Source: Colletotrichum lupini (taxonomy: Eukaryota > Ascomycota > Sordariomycetes > Glomerellales > Glomerellaceae). From it: a stretch of 64,000 nt of DNA. Both the position numbers and the translations under genes were made by a program. This document shows positions 48,001 through 59,600 of this stretch, piece after piece. The DNA is taken from assembly GCF_023278565.1 (NCBI RefSeq), contig NC_064672.1, positions 3,224,001-3,288,000 of the forward strand. The letters are read 5' to 3'. Numbering within the stretch: the stretch's first letter is position 1; the number at the start of each line of letters is the position of its first letter. Under the pieces are notes generated by a model. It saw only the letters and a list, made by a program, of their open reading frames with translations. It was not told the DNA's origin and searched no databases.

Positions 48001-50496
48001 GAAGGCGCCGATGAGCGCCACCCCGATCCTTCTCTTGAAGGTTATTTCATCGGCCCGTTATTTGCAGCTTCGCGAAGGCGGGAAGAGAATTCAAATCAGC
48101 GCCTCAGGTACGGATACCTAGTCGTTGTGCGGTACCTGGCCTACACTTGCTTTACTCCCCTTCCCCCTCTTTCCTCTCTCTCCCTCTCTTCCAGGGGTTT
48201 TTTTGGCCTCCAACACCAAACAAGGTACTCATCTTGCGAACGGCTGGGATGTTCCAACTTACAGATAGGGTACCATTAGGCTGCTCGCCCTGCAAAGGCG
48301 TCGAGGAACGGGCGGGGAGTCCAGAGGCTTGTACCTGGCCTTGCCCTAGGTAGGTACGGACTGCGGATACCCTTGATAGTATTCTTCTGAATATCAGACC
48401 CAACGCAGGCGCGGGCGCCAACGCCACGGTGGAGAACGGGTGGGTGCAACGGCTACAGACCTACTCCGTACCTAGAGCGAGACCTGCCCTAGCGAACCGC
48501 GATGTATCGATACCTGGAAAAAGTTGAGGGAAGGAATCTAAGACGGATGGCAGCTGGTCTACGGATGGATACCTTCATTCAAGTACGAAAACACGAGCAT
48601 GTAATACCTATAGTGGTTTTCATTCCACCCCAACTCCTTCTTTATGCCGCGATCTAAGTTATCTCAGAGCAAAAGGATATTGGGGATTGAATGTCCAGAG
48701 CAGATTTGCATTAATGTGTTGGCCGTTGGTTTATTATTACCTTGCCTTGACACACTCCGCACTCCGTAGGCATGTCGAAGTTCCAACGTTGGAAGGCGAA
48801 GCAATGCTTCAAAGTACTTCAAGTATCCCAAGTCGCTATGTACCGGGTGGTACTTAGGACAATGGCTGGGAAGGAACGAAAAGGTGAGTTACCTGATGCT
48901 AAAGTACCTCACTTAGCTCGCCCGACGGCTCCACCACGGCCGATGTGGCTCAATCGATCGTTAGAGTATCCACTTTTACGCACGGGCTCCATCCGGTCTA
49001 GGTCAATGTCCCCGGCGAGTCTTTAATTAAACGGTTGGTTCAGACAGTTCCAACAACCAACGACAAACGGCGACAAGTTTTTCTCTCTCTCATCGTCTTG
49101 CTTTTGTTGTCCATGGTCGACCAACAACCCGAGGGCTGTGTGCTTGTTTGTGGGCGTGTCCGTGTGTCTCGTGTGTGAAAGACATCCAAGTGGCTTGCTC
49201 CTCACTCGCATCCTGTACCCGACCTGAGGTAAGGTAGGTCTCTGAAGAAGACGCAGGACGCCCATTTCGCGTGAGAATTTAGATAGCCCAGCAAAGAGCA
49301 CCATGGGAAGAAAAGGAGGAATCATACAGACAAAATCAACACCGAGGGCAGCCAACGTTCCCCAGCCCCCACCCTCTGACTGCATATCAACGCACAAGGT
49401 CAAGTTGAAGGACCTGGATATACTACTGCGTATCCGTATGCCGTGCATATCCTATTCGTTGAAATCAGTGCCTTTCTTCAAGGCCCTTTACTTGCACCCT
49501 TCTCTTCGAATCTCCTCTCTCCTCTTCCCTTTCCTTTCCTTGCCATCTCTTCCCCGGACCCCTGGCGCAGATGGTGCCAGTGACCGGTCAAGCCTCAAAG
49601 GTCGTATCCCTGTTTAGCCCCTAGGCAAGGCCCTCTCTCATTCCCAAGTTGCTGGACCGACCATTCACAACCCTGGAAATGGACGGATGAATGTGCTTCG
49701 CCTACGTTGGTGCAGGCATTCATCGTACCACCTGGCCCACCGCCCACATGCTGTTTTGTTGCTCAGCTTCCAGCTCTCTCATACTCCTCCGGGCCCCCCT
49801 CGACTTTCCCAGAGTTCCAGTCACTTTAGCTATGAGCCAGCTTCAGGCTTCAGATGACAGGGCCGTAGACCAGGGAGCCGCAGGCAGAGAGCACTTGAGG
49901 CAGGTCATCTGAGTCGAGACCTGTTGGAAAGCAGCATCTGGATTGGCAAGTCTCAATTACGACGAATACTCTCTGCAAGTCTGCAAATGGACCCCTAGCA
50001 CCTACGGCGAACCCGGTCCCATTCACCGATGCCTTTCGGCTACAACCAAGTCTCACCCATACCCAAAGGATAAAAAAAGTCCGCTGATCCAACAATACTC
50101 CATACTCCGTCTACCTAGCGAGCTCGCTGCTCATCTATTTCTTTCTCATCGTTCGGACTTCTAGTCACGTTCCCCCTCTCTTACTCTCACCCCCTTCTCT
50201 GTGGGTTCCTGGCCTGACGACTCCCCTCCTCATCCACCCCTGCTTTTCTTCTGCCCTCCCCTCCACGTCTCGCGCCGCCCCCAATGGTACTTCTGGCTGG
50301 ACTAGGTCTGTCGAATCCTTCGCGGGACGGTCCAACACCACTCCACAGGCACTCTGGCCTGCCTGCTGCCGCTGCTGCCAGGTCGAGAACCCCTCTGCGT
50401 CTCTTTTCTTTGCTCATCCGGGGCTCGGGGACCAGCCAATGTATTGTTAGCTTTCCTCGTCTTCACCTTTGCACCTAGTCTTGACTTCTGTCTTTC

Positions 50497-50508
50497 ATGT
50501 TACTCTGA
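50497..50508 (+). other. Short upstream open reading frame in the zinc-finger gene leader
   Basis: ATG TTA CTC TGA lies in the CT-rich stretch that precedes the zinc-finger coding region. Other upstream ATGs occur at 50284 and 50655. If the transcript begins upstream of these they could reduce translation of the main frame. The transcript start is unknown, so this is an inference. Confidence 0.35.
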
Positions 50509-51182
50509 GCCTAGGCAGAAGCAGGATCCCGAGATAGAAACAAGTTGTATATCATCTTCCAAGAGTCTGCCTCGGACGTTACAGTATCCCAGCGCCTGGT
50601 CCGCCTTGTCTTCCTGTCTCTGTCTCTTCTCGGCCCCCTTCAGCCCTGCTAGCGATGATCGAGGGTGTCATCTCGACCCATTTGCCTCATCCACCCCTGA
50701 TAGCTCTCGACTAGGTTATTCCCATCTTCTGGATACTTCAGCACCTCACGGATACCTTACCTTCTTTTGCCCACGCACCTGATCTCATACATATCTACAC
50801 CCGGACTACTTTATACGCACCTCTCTCTCTCTCTTCAGCAGAACCCTTGTCAGCTTCGAGTTTGCTGCCTTGTCTTGCCCTCTCTCCACCTCTGAACAAA
50901 TTCCTTTATAACCGCCTCTTTCCCCATCTTACCTATTGTCCCTCAGCCTTCTTAGACAAGGTTGCCAATCAGAAACAGAGCACTCCCGATCAGGTTCTTA
51001 TCCACACGCTCCTCCACTCACACAAATCTACCCGAGTCCCAACCGGGCATCCTCCACCCCCCTCGAGGCCTGATTGCGTCTTGCTCCAACGCCCTGTTGG
51101 TATATAAACCAAACTTTTACGCCCAACAACCAACCGCCCGTCGAAACGATAAAAGAATAGCAAGCCTGCGGCCGAACCAGTT

Positions 51183-52561
51183 ATGGATCTTACACCACCA
51201 TCTCTTACCAGGTCGCCGGCATCTCCAACTCACACCTATTGTCCATCGGAACGTTCCTCGCTTGAATATCCGTCTCCAGACTTGGCGGCTCAACAGTACA
51301 AAATCAGTTCTTTATACGCTGCCGACCAACTCTGCTCCTTGGATCAGGCAGCTGAAGCAGACATTTCCTTGCCACCTTTGGATCCTCGCCCACCGGTAGA
51401 TTGGACTACCACCGACATCATGGCGCCCTCATCCTCATCCTTTTCCATCCCGAATGTTCTATCTAGAGGATACGACCCGTTTGCTGAGTACGACTCACAA
51501 GTGTCGGCCTCGTACGGATCCGACTCATACCCTCCGCCGCCACCCCACTCGTCTGTGCTAGGCCACCATCAACATTCTCTTACAGACTCCCCGGGACGCT
51601 CACCCGGGCCATCCTCATCCAGAAGTTCGCTGTCCTACGCACAAGTTGCGCATTCCTCGAGTTCGTTGGGGCCGAGGATCAAGATGGAGAACGCCAATGA
51701 GTACGGATCTGGAATTGACGCCTCGCACTACGCTTCTCCACGCTCAATGCAGACGCCTTACATGACAGAATCAAGCACATACGGCAATCTTCACCAGCAC
51801 TATCTATCAGATAACCAATCTCCAAGCTGGCCCAAAGTCGAATATGGCGTGGAGCAGTACTACCAAAACTCTCCTGCGGGGGAGCCAGCTCCTGTTAGTC
51901 GAGAGTCGAAGCGGGCAGATGACGGAAAGCATAACCGCCCAAAACGAGCGCCACGGAAGATGACGTCCTTTGCGGACGCTCAGTACCAGTGTCAAGTTGC
52001 AGGATGTGGCAAACTCTTCAGCCGCAGCTACAACTACAAGGCACATCTGGATACACATGACGACAAGCGGGAATACCCATTTCCATGTCCAGTAGCCGAT
52101 TGCAACAAGAGATTTGTCCGGAAGACAGACCTTCAGAGACACAACCAAAGCGTTCACATGAAAGAAAAAAACCACCGTTGCGACTATTGTGGAAGGTTGT
52201 TCGCCCGGAAGGACACGCTTCGCAGGTAAGTTGTGGGAGACACGGCTGGATATGCATAGCGGCTGTCAGTAAATAAACTACTAACCCAGGCTTCAGGCAC
52301 ATGGATGATGGGTGTTCCAAACGCTTCGATGTTGGCACTTGCGACCTTCGTGTGGAGGGTTTTGGAGGCATAGCGCCAGTCAATCGTAGCATGGGAGGAC
52401 CGATACATCCCATGGGGCCCGGGTCAGGGCCTCTGCCTCCCATCAATGCGCCGATGGGGGCCGGTGATGGCCTGTTACATCCCGAATCGTCTGCCTGCAG
52501 GAGTAGAAGCGTCTTGTCTGGCGCGAGCGATGGAACACATGGCGATAGTTGGCAACGATAA
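51183..52561 (+). CDS. C2H2 zinc-finger transcription factor, three fingers
   Basis: Predicted DNA-binding regulator of 435 aa. Two exons, 51183-52225 and 52297-52561; the 71-nt intron has donor GTAAGT and a TACTAAC branch site. The first AG lies a few bases after the branch site, so the next AG (52296) is used, which also keeps the finger intact. Residues ~1-265 are disordered, rich in Ser, Pro, Tyr and Gln, probably an activation region. Finger 1 (~268-291) is C-x4-C-x12-H-x3-H; finger 2 (~299-324) is C-x4-C-x12-H-x4-H; finger 3 is C-x2-C-x12-H-x4-C, ending HMDDGC across the intron. Basic residues KRAPRKM precede the fingers. The C-terminal tail is Gly/Pro/Met-rich. I do not assign an orthologue. 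The long leader and 7.5-kb upstream spacer suggest complex regulation. Confidence 0.8.
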
Positions 52562-55500
52562 CGGGACGGCGACTTAGTCCTCTCGTGAAGGATCTGTGTG
52601 GTATTCAAGCCTTTCTCATAACGTTTGAGGGATCACTGTAACACCAACTCGAATTGGCTTTGGGGGATTTGGTTTAATTTACATGCACGGCAAATCATTT
52701 GTTGTGGAGATGCTGTAACTGTCTATATCATGGCGTTGGCGCATCGAGCGGGCACGGCATGAGGAATTACTTTAATGACGGAATGTACTTGATGGGCATG
52801 GTAAGGGTAAGTCAAATAATAGCAGTAGCAGCTATACGGCCGAGCAAGGCCTTCAATTGCAAGAGAAAGAAATAAAGAAAGAAAGAGAGAAAAAAACTAC
52901 TGTACCTTGACCAATCGGATACAATTCATGGCATATAGCGTGGACTCTACATTGCGAGGCCGGGAGTTCTAATGTGGGTGGCATGGAGGTAGCAGCCTGG
53001 CCTCGCTTGAGGCCGCAGATTAAAGACATGGAGCGAGCTGTCGACCTCGAAGTAGCAGGGTACACCGGCAAGATAAGGCAGGATAAGGAGCAAAGACCCA
53101 GAATTCCAAATTTCGGGATTGTTTGTTGGCTTGCTATACAAAGTTTAACAGACAACCTACTGAGGTCAGGGCAGGCCCGGCAAGGTCAGCTTCCGTGGTG
53201 ACGGGGAGTGCGAGGAGACATGGGCCGGACATGCAAGATATTTACGGGACGCGAGTAATTGTGGACGACACGATTGAGGATGCCACGTCTGACGGCATCT
53301 TCCAGCACGAGTAGTCAGAAACTGAGGCCAACAAGGCGGCGATGTAGGATCGCATCTGTGCTGCAAAACAAGACATTCGACGCAGTGCATGCAGAACTCT
53401 GGGTCTAAAGAGGCTTGCTACGGACTTGAACTACAGCGTGTTGAAGCTGGGCCTGAGCATGGTAGGGCTAATACCAACGCAAACTGGGATGCTGAGGCAC
53501 ATTACCACTGAGAATGAGCTACGAGCCACATAAGCCATAGGGCCGAACGGCAAGTATGCGATTGGCCATGCAAGCGCCAGGCCGAGAGTTGTGGTGCGGT
53601 TGACGAAAAGTTGCAACGTGAATCTTGGACGATGGTGTTGTCCGTATGAGGTGCGGTTCCTCTTGGTTGACACCCTCGACGGGAGGGAGGAAAGCTGGTT
53701 GTCAGCAAAGAGTGACAGAGGCAGCATGTTATCGTATGGAAATACATTAGATGGCACATGGCTTGGAACTCAGAAGAGGGGGAGGGGTGTGAACTTGCAG
53801 GCAAACGGGATTGAAGATTGGAGCATGAAAGGCATGCATGCATCTTTCCACACAGGGCCGTACCTAGCAGTTGGGTGGGACCGGGAGTTCGGGAGCTGGA
53901 GCCAACAGCCGCGGGCGACAGGCGGCGGGCAAGTGTTGGACGTGGACGGGTGGTCCTTGCTCACTTCACCCCGTCTCTTGGAGAGTACATGGCAAGAAGT
54001 ACCTTTCCTCCGCGTCTGCCAGGAGGACGTATCGCTCCGTACTGCAGTGCGGTATAGTGACCTGACCAGATCCGGCCATTGCAGCTCTTGGCAGACGGGA
54101 CTTTGCGTGGAGCACGCTGCATCGCACGCTGACAGTTGGAACAAGACCCACGGCCCGCTACCTTAGTGAACGACAGCGCTGCCTGGACTTGCTGGGGAAC
54201 TTGGAAAAGACCTCGGTACCTGGTCGGTACACTCGCTGCCTTACTGCGCAGAAGAGCTCCTACGGATACGGATACAGATACACTGCTACCTTGCCCTATA
54301 CGGATTCCACCGGCATCACTTCACTGCATTTCCACTCCAAACTTCCTGGTCACTTTCATTGTGCAATGAGATCCTACTACTCCGTACAGACGTCTACATT
54401 GGCGACTGACTTCGGATTCTGTTAGCTATTCAATTGTAAAGACTTGACGGATAACACACCAGGATCAGTGAACTAGTTCAACCTCGTGTCGCCTCACGAA
54501 TTGCTAGTCAACTATTATTTCCCTCTTTCCCCTTCGGCTTACATAATATAAGACACAGGTGACACTCAACTACGTATCCGCACATTTGCACCCATCTGCC
54601 TAGCTTACCTTACTTACATCACCTATGGGCAGTACTCTCGCGCTCTCCTCCGTCTTGCACCCACTGCCCTGCTTCGGGCTCACAGCTGACTACTGTCCTG
54701 TACGATATTCCATTCGGGACCGATGGCACGTTGTATCGAACATCTTACAGCACCCTGGACACCGGAAACTGTCCAGCAATCCCTTTTTGATTTGTCTCCT
54801 CGGTCTCGGCGGGGCGCGCTACGGCGGGGATTCGCGTACGGTGGTTGGTAACGGTAAGGGCACCCGGCAAGGGCAAGGGCCTGGCAGGGGTCCGTATTAG
54901 GTGTGGTGTGTGCTCTCTCCCTGAGTCCCCTACGGATACAGGCTGTCCTCTGCGGTCATCTCCTCGCTGTTGGTGCAGCGTTGCATTGGCTGCTGGTGTC
55001 TTTGGCTTTCCAATAAATGAACAAAAGTGTCTTCACTGCGTGACTGTCTACTCCGTACGTGTGTTATTTTGTACTAAACCATTATGGTACCTTAGTTCAG
55101 CCTGGTTTGAGGAATAACCCAAAGCTATGCACATCATGACATTCGATGCTTCTTCAAATTGGAAGATGCCAAGTTGATACCCCCCCCCCCCCCCAGTTCT
55201 CTTCCTATCCGCAGGTATCATCAACCTATTAGACGGAGCTTTCTTGTCATCCTTCACGCCGCACAAGGATTCAAGGCCATGTTTTCCAACATATCATTGA
55301 CGCAATTGATAGCATTCCACAATCGCTCAACACCCTTGAAGTCGCATTTTGCCAATCACCAGCAAAGTAGGTAGGTAATATGGTGATCCGTCCCCTTAGC
55401 CGTCCCCGTCTCGCCCGCCGGCTGGCCAGCACCTCACACACCTATCTACCTGCTCACCCAGTTCACTCTGTGGTGAACTTGGCTCACCAACAAAGGAGCG

Positions 55501-56638
55501 CTGATCGATGATTACATCTCCAACCTAATCAACTCTACAACGCTCAATCTCGAATCAGTCCATCCAACGGCTGCTTCCTTTCTTTAAGGTACTCGTACAT
55601 TATACCTTGGCCTCTCTAGGTACTCAAACACTCTCTGAAAGGATCTCCGGGTTACAGTCGTAGTCGTGGTCATGGGTGGCCGCATCATGCACCCTCCAAT
55701 AACCGCCCCCAAACGCGGTATCGTCGCATTTTCTCGTCTCTCTCGGCGCCTATCCTCGTCTCTCCCTTCAGCAGCCCTGCGAGCCCGCGTGTATTATCTC
55801 CATGCATGCAGCTTGTCACCCAAACATCTGTACTCCGTACCCACACCCAAAGGCCAAATATCGCTCAGTCGAGGGGATGGGATGGGATGCAGGTAGGTGA
55901 GACGCATCGCGTTCGCCTGGCCGCCGTTCATGCCACCTACCCGCACCGCGCCCCCTTCTCACATGGAAAGCGTTTCCCACCCCCGTCTCTGTTAAGTTCC
56001 GTCATGTCTCGGCTCTACTGCCTGGTAGGGCTGGCTCGACACATGCGCCAACACAACGGCCGCCACTTGTGTGTGCGTCGTCGGTCTGACAAAGGAGGCA
56101 GGGTAATCAGTTGCGGTCTTGGCCATCAGCAGGAGTATCAGGCCGTGTTCAAAATCACGCCTAAATTCTATGCATGGCATCAGTGTTTTAGAGAACATTG
56201 AAACGGTCCGTGGACACGGCGGAATTTTTAAAACGTGCAGACCGCAATTGCAGTATTACGAGGCACGTAGGCGACCTTACCTTGCCTTACTTCGCATACG
56301 TACGAAAATACCCTTATCACCTTCTCGAATTTACCGAGACTGCACGCTCAGGCGCAAAGGAGGTGGGGGGAGGCACTGCGAATGATCATCAATTCACTTT
56401 CCGCGTCATCCCCCTCTTCTTGTGGCCGTATTTGTACAATCGTACCGGTAAACGTCTTTTGAACAAACTTTTATGAACAAATATCTTGATAATTCATAAT
56501 TACTTTTCAGGCGAATGTCACCTCTATCAATCCCGCATACAAAGTACAGTTATTGGTCAATAAACAACTTGCCATGGCGACTCCTAATCCCAGAACCCAA
56601 AGCAAGACAGATGCCAGTAGACAGACAGGGGGCCAAGC
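52562..56638. other. Tail-to-tail spacer, 4.1 kb
   Basis: Between the zinc-finger stop and the RNA polymerase I stop. A 191-codon plus-strand frame at 53591-54166 is the longest and is unrecognisable. The stretch contains a 15-C tract at 55180-55194, TACTCCGTA at 54378-54386, 55049-55057 and 55831-55839, and TACGGATAC-type copies near 54260 and 54930. AT-rich and CT-rich patches alternate. No RNA gene was recognised. Confidence 0.5.
55180..55194 (+). repeat. 15-nt C tract
   Basis: Uninterrupted run of 15 C in non-coding DNA, one of six dG:dC runs of at least 11 nt seen in the window's spacers. Confidence 0.9.
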
Positions 56639-59600
56639 TCACTCGATGTTGGACGACATGTGATGCGTAGGCAAAGCCGTCAAGACGTCAAAGGCACCCG
56701 TGCCAATCTTGCCCAGGCGGCCCATGACGATACGACCACTGGGTGTTTTGAGATCGTCCCAGTCGCCATCAAGAACGGCGTCTTTCAGGAAAGCCAGAGT
56801 CGTCTCGAAACTCATCTTGGTGAAGGGACTAACATTGCCACGCAGACCATTGCGGTTGAACGGCGTGTAGTCACCATTGCGCGTCATGTAGTCAGCAATG
56901 AGGTTCAAGTGTCTGTTGTCAACACTGATACCGTGACCGCCGAAGACGCCGGCCAATTCAGACACGATGTTGTTTCGGCATGCCTCCACTCCGTACACGT
57001 CTAGAACAGCGCCAATGTCGTTGGTTGTGATCTGGTTCGGGTTGATGAAGTCACCGTACTTCTGCATAGCCTCGAGGTTGCAACCCGATGTGTAGATGGC
57101 GGACACTGTCACATCCTTGCCAGCGGCGTTTGTGATCTTGTGGTCGGCCGTGAAGGTGCAAGAGCCAACGCCAGGAATTTGCTGAACGACTGACTTCTTG
57201 ACCGCCGCCTGCACGATGTTGAGCATCAATACCTTGGGGGTATCTGCCGTGAACTCAAGAGTGAACTCGCACCACTCTCCTGCGCTGTCGTAGTTGAACT
57301 TGGTGACGGGAGCATAGAGTTGCTTCACTCGCTCGGCTCTCCAGCCACCATCCTCACTATCCATGTCTTTGTCCCCGTCATCTTCGTCCTCTGAGCCGTC
57401 CTGGTCGCCTGACGGCAGTGGGCTACCCTCGAACCCTTCATCTTCTTCCTCGGTATTTTCCCGTTCCATCTGTCGCTGAATCGCGTCGTCCTCATCATCA
57501 TTCGGACCATATGATACAGCCTCGTCCCGATTTGCCCTGTTCTTGGCACTCGTGGCGTCACCGTCGCCATCCTCCTCGTCGTCATCATCGTCGTTGTTGG
57601 TAGGTCTCGCCTCACTGTTGCCACTGACCATCTCTACTACACCAGACTTGACACCAACTTCAGGCGTAGCCGAGGTGGAATCGCTGCTGCGCTTCTTGAT
57701 TTCCTTGGCCATCATCCTCAAGAGGTGATCCAGGAATCGCTTCTCGATAGTATCCATGACATCAGAGGGATCGATGGCGTAGGCTTTGGTGTACTCCACA
57801 GCAGGGAAGAAGTTGAGCCTTACGTCGTACAGCTTGGCCAATGAAGCATTGATGCCCTTTCCAATGCGCTCGTTGACGGTTACCGTGTCAAGCACATGAG
57901 CAAGAGGCAAAACGCTAATTGACTTTGCAAACACCTCTCCCTCGGCTGCGGACAACTCAGGATGGAGAAGTAGTGTCATGGCCGGCGTTGAGATAGATCG
58001 GCTTGCCGTCATGAGGATCTCACGGAGACGTGGAATACCGAGCGTAACGTTCTTTGCGGAATGACCTGCCAAATGGAATGTGTTGAGGGTCATCTGTGTC
58101 GAAGGCTCTCCCACACTCTGGCCAGCAACAATGCCGACACCCTCGCCAGCCTCAACGAGTGATCGCATGTACTTGGCGGCGAAAACAAGCTCTGCCGACT
58201 TTTTGCTGACAGCGGGTGCATCCACCAGGCCAGACGGGCCACTTGACTTGTCGCGGATGAGACCATCCTTGTTGTCTTTGATATACTTTGTCATTTTCTC
58301 GTAGAAGGATTCGGATGTCGCAAATGCTACTCTCGCAGGGTTGACTAGGGAAATAATGGGATCCTTGGCCCCGGGACTATCAAGCTTTGCGTGCTTGATA
58401 GCACTCTTCATATGCTTGAGAATCTCGTCCTTGGTGCCGGCAAATTGTTCCCTGAAGCCATTACTAAAATTAAGCTGGGCCGACTCGGAACCAACATTGC
58501 GGAGGATGAAGCTGAAGTCGGTCAGGTACTTCTGCTTAGTCGGGTCGAGACCGTCCTCGCCATAGAGGAATTGTACGAGGGTGCCGTCGGCATCTCGCAC
58601 CGTCGAGTCATATGTCACTGTAAGTCCCTCCATACCCTTGATAATGCATCTTTGCAGGTAACCAGAGCGAGACGTCTTGACAGCTGTATCGATAAGACCT
58701 TCGCGACCAGCCATATGATGGAAGTAGTATTCTTGCGGTCGGATACCAGTCAAGAATCGCTGAACAATGTAGCCTCCTGCACGAACATTCGTCTCGAATG
58801 GCTTGAAACAGGGTAGAGACTTTCCGCTAACCATCAAAGGGACTCTTCTGCCCTCAAGAACTTGTTGTCCCAAGTTGCATGAAATGAGGTTAGCGTTGAC
58901 CTGACTACCCTTGGCACCAGAGGTTGTCATAGACTGCATCTGGTTTTTGGGGAACTGCTTCACCAGACCGACGGGAAGGCAAGCTGCTGTAACCGCGCTC
59001 GAAACGACGCCACCGCTCTGGTTCATAAGCAGATCGAGACCTTCTTGCTTAGTGTCGTCGCGCATGACCTCCTCCAGGCGAGTGAGCAGTTCCCGGTCTG
59101 TGCTCGTTGGTGCCTTGTCCTCCAGTGAAACGTATTTGGCTGCAACTTGGAGTCCGACGTCCTTCGCTGCCTTCAATGCCTCCTTTCGAGCCTGCTCACC
59201 TTCCGATGTGAGCCGCAAATCGTCCATGCCGCAAGTAAAGGCCCTCATGTTAAGGTAGCGAGTGAGGAGGCGGCCCATGGCACTGAGCAACTTGCCCGCA
59301 ACAGCAGGCCCATAGACTTCATGAATGGAATGGACCAGACCGCCTGAACTAGGACCCAGGTGGGCTTTGTCAAGAATACCAGTGAGGAACTGTCCGTCCT
59401 GGAACAAAACTGAGCCCTCTTCCAGATGACCTTTGCCCCATTGCTCGCCCTTGACTTGACACTTTCCAGACATCCAGAGCCCTTCTCCATTTGGTGGCTT
59501 GATGTTCTTCAAGATCGTGCTGATGACCTGCTTTCCTGTCCATCTAGGTCTTGGCTTGATGACTGCCGGAGGAAGGAGCTCAATTCTCTCGCCAAGGATA

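Larger units (their letters stand above)
43659..51182. other. Divergent 7.5-kb spacer upstream of rad3 and the zinc-finger gene
   Basis: The largest gene-free stretch. Candidate frames (for example 44559-45002, 45364-45750, 47887-48279) have no recognisable product. Found here are a 14-bp direct repeat (44878/44997), a TACTCCGTA copy at 48462-48470, TACGGATACC copies near 46812 and 48110, and TACC/GGTA clusters near 46560, 48350 and 49220. CT-rich blocks lie at 48140-48200 and 49500-49560. From about 50160 to 51182 the sequence is CT-rich with several ATGs, consistent with a long transcript leader of the zinc-finger gene. Confidence 0.55.

Noticed and set aside
53591..54166. 191-codon plus-strand frame in the 4.1-kb spacer
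   Set aside because: Unrecognisable, no splice context, with a comparably long frame on the opposite strand; likely chance.
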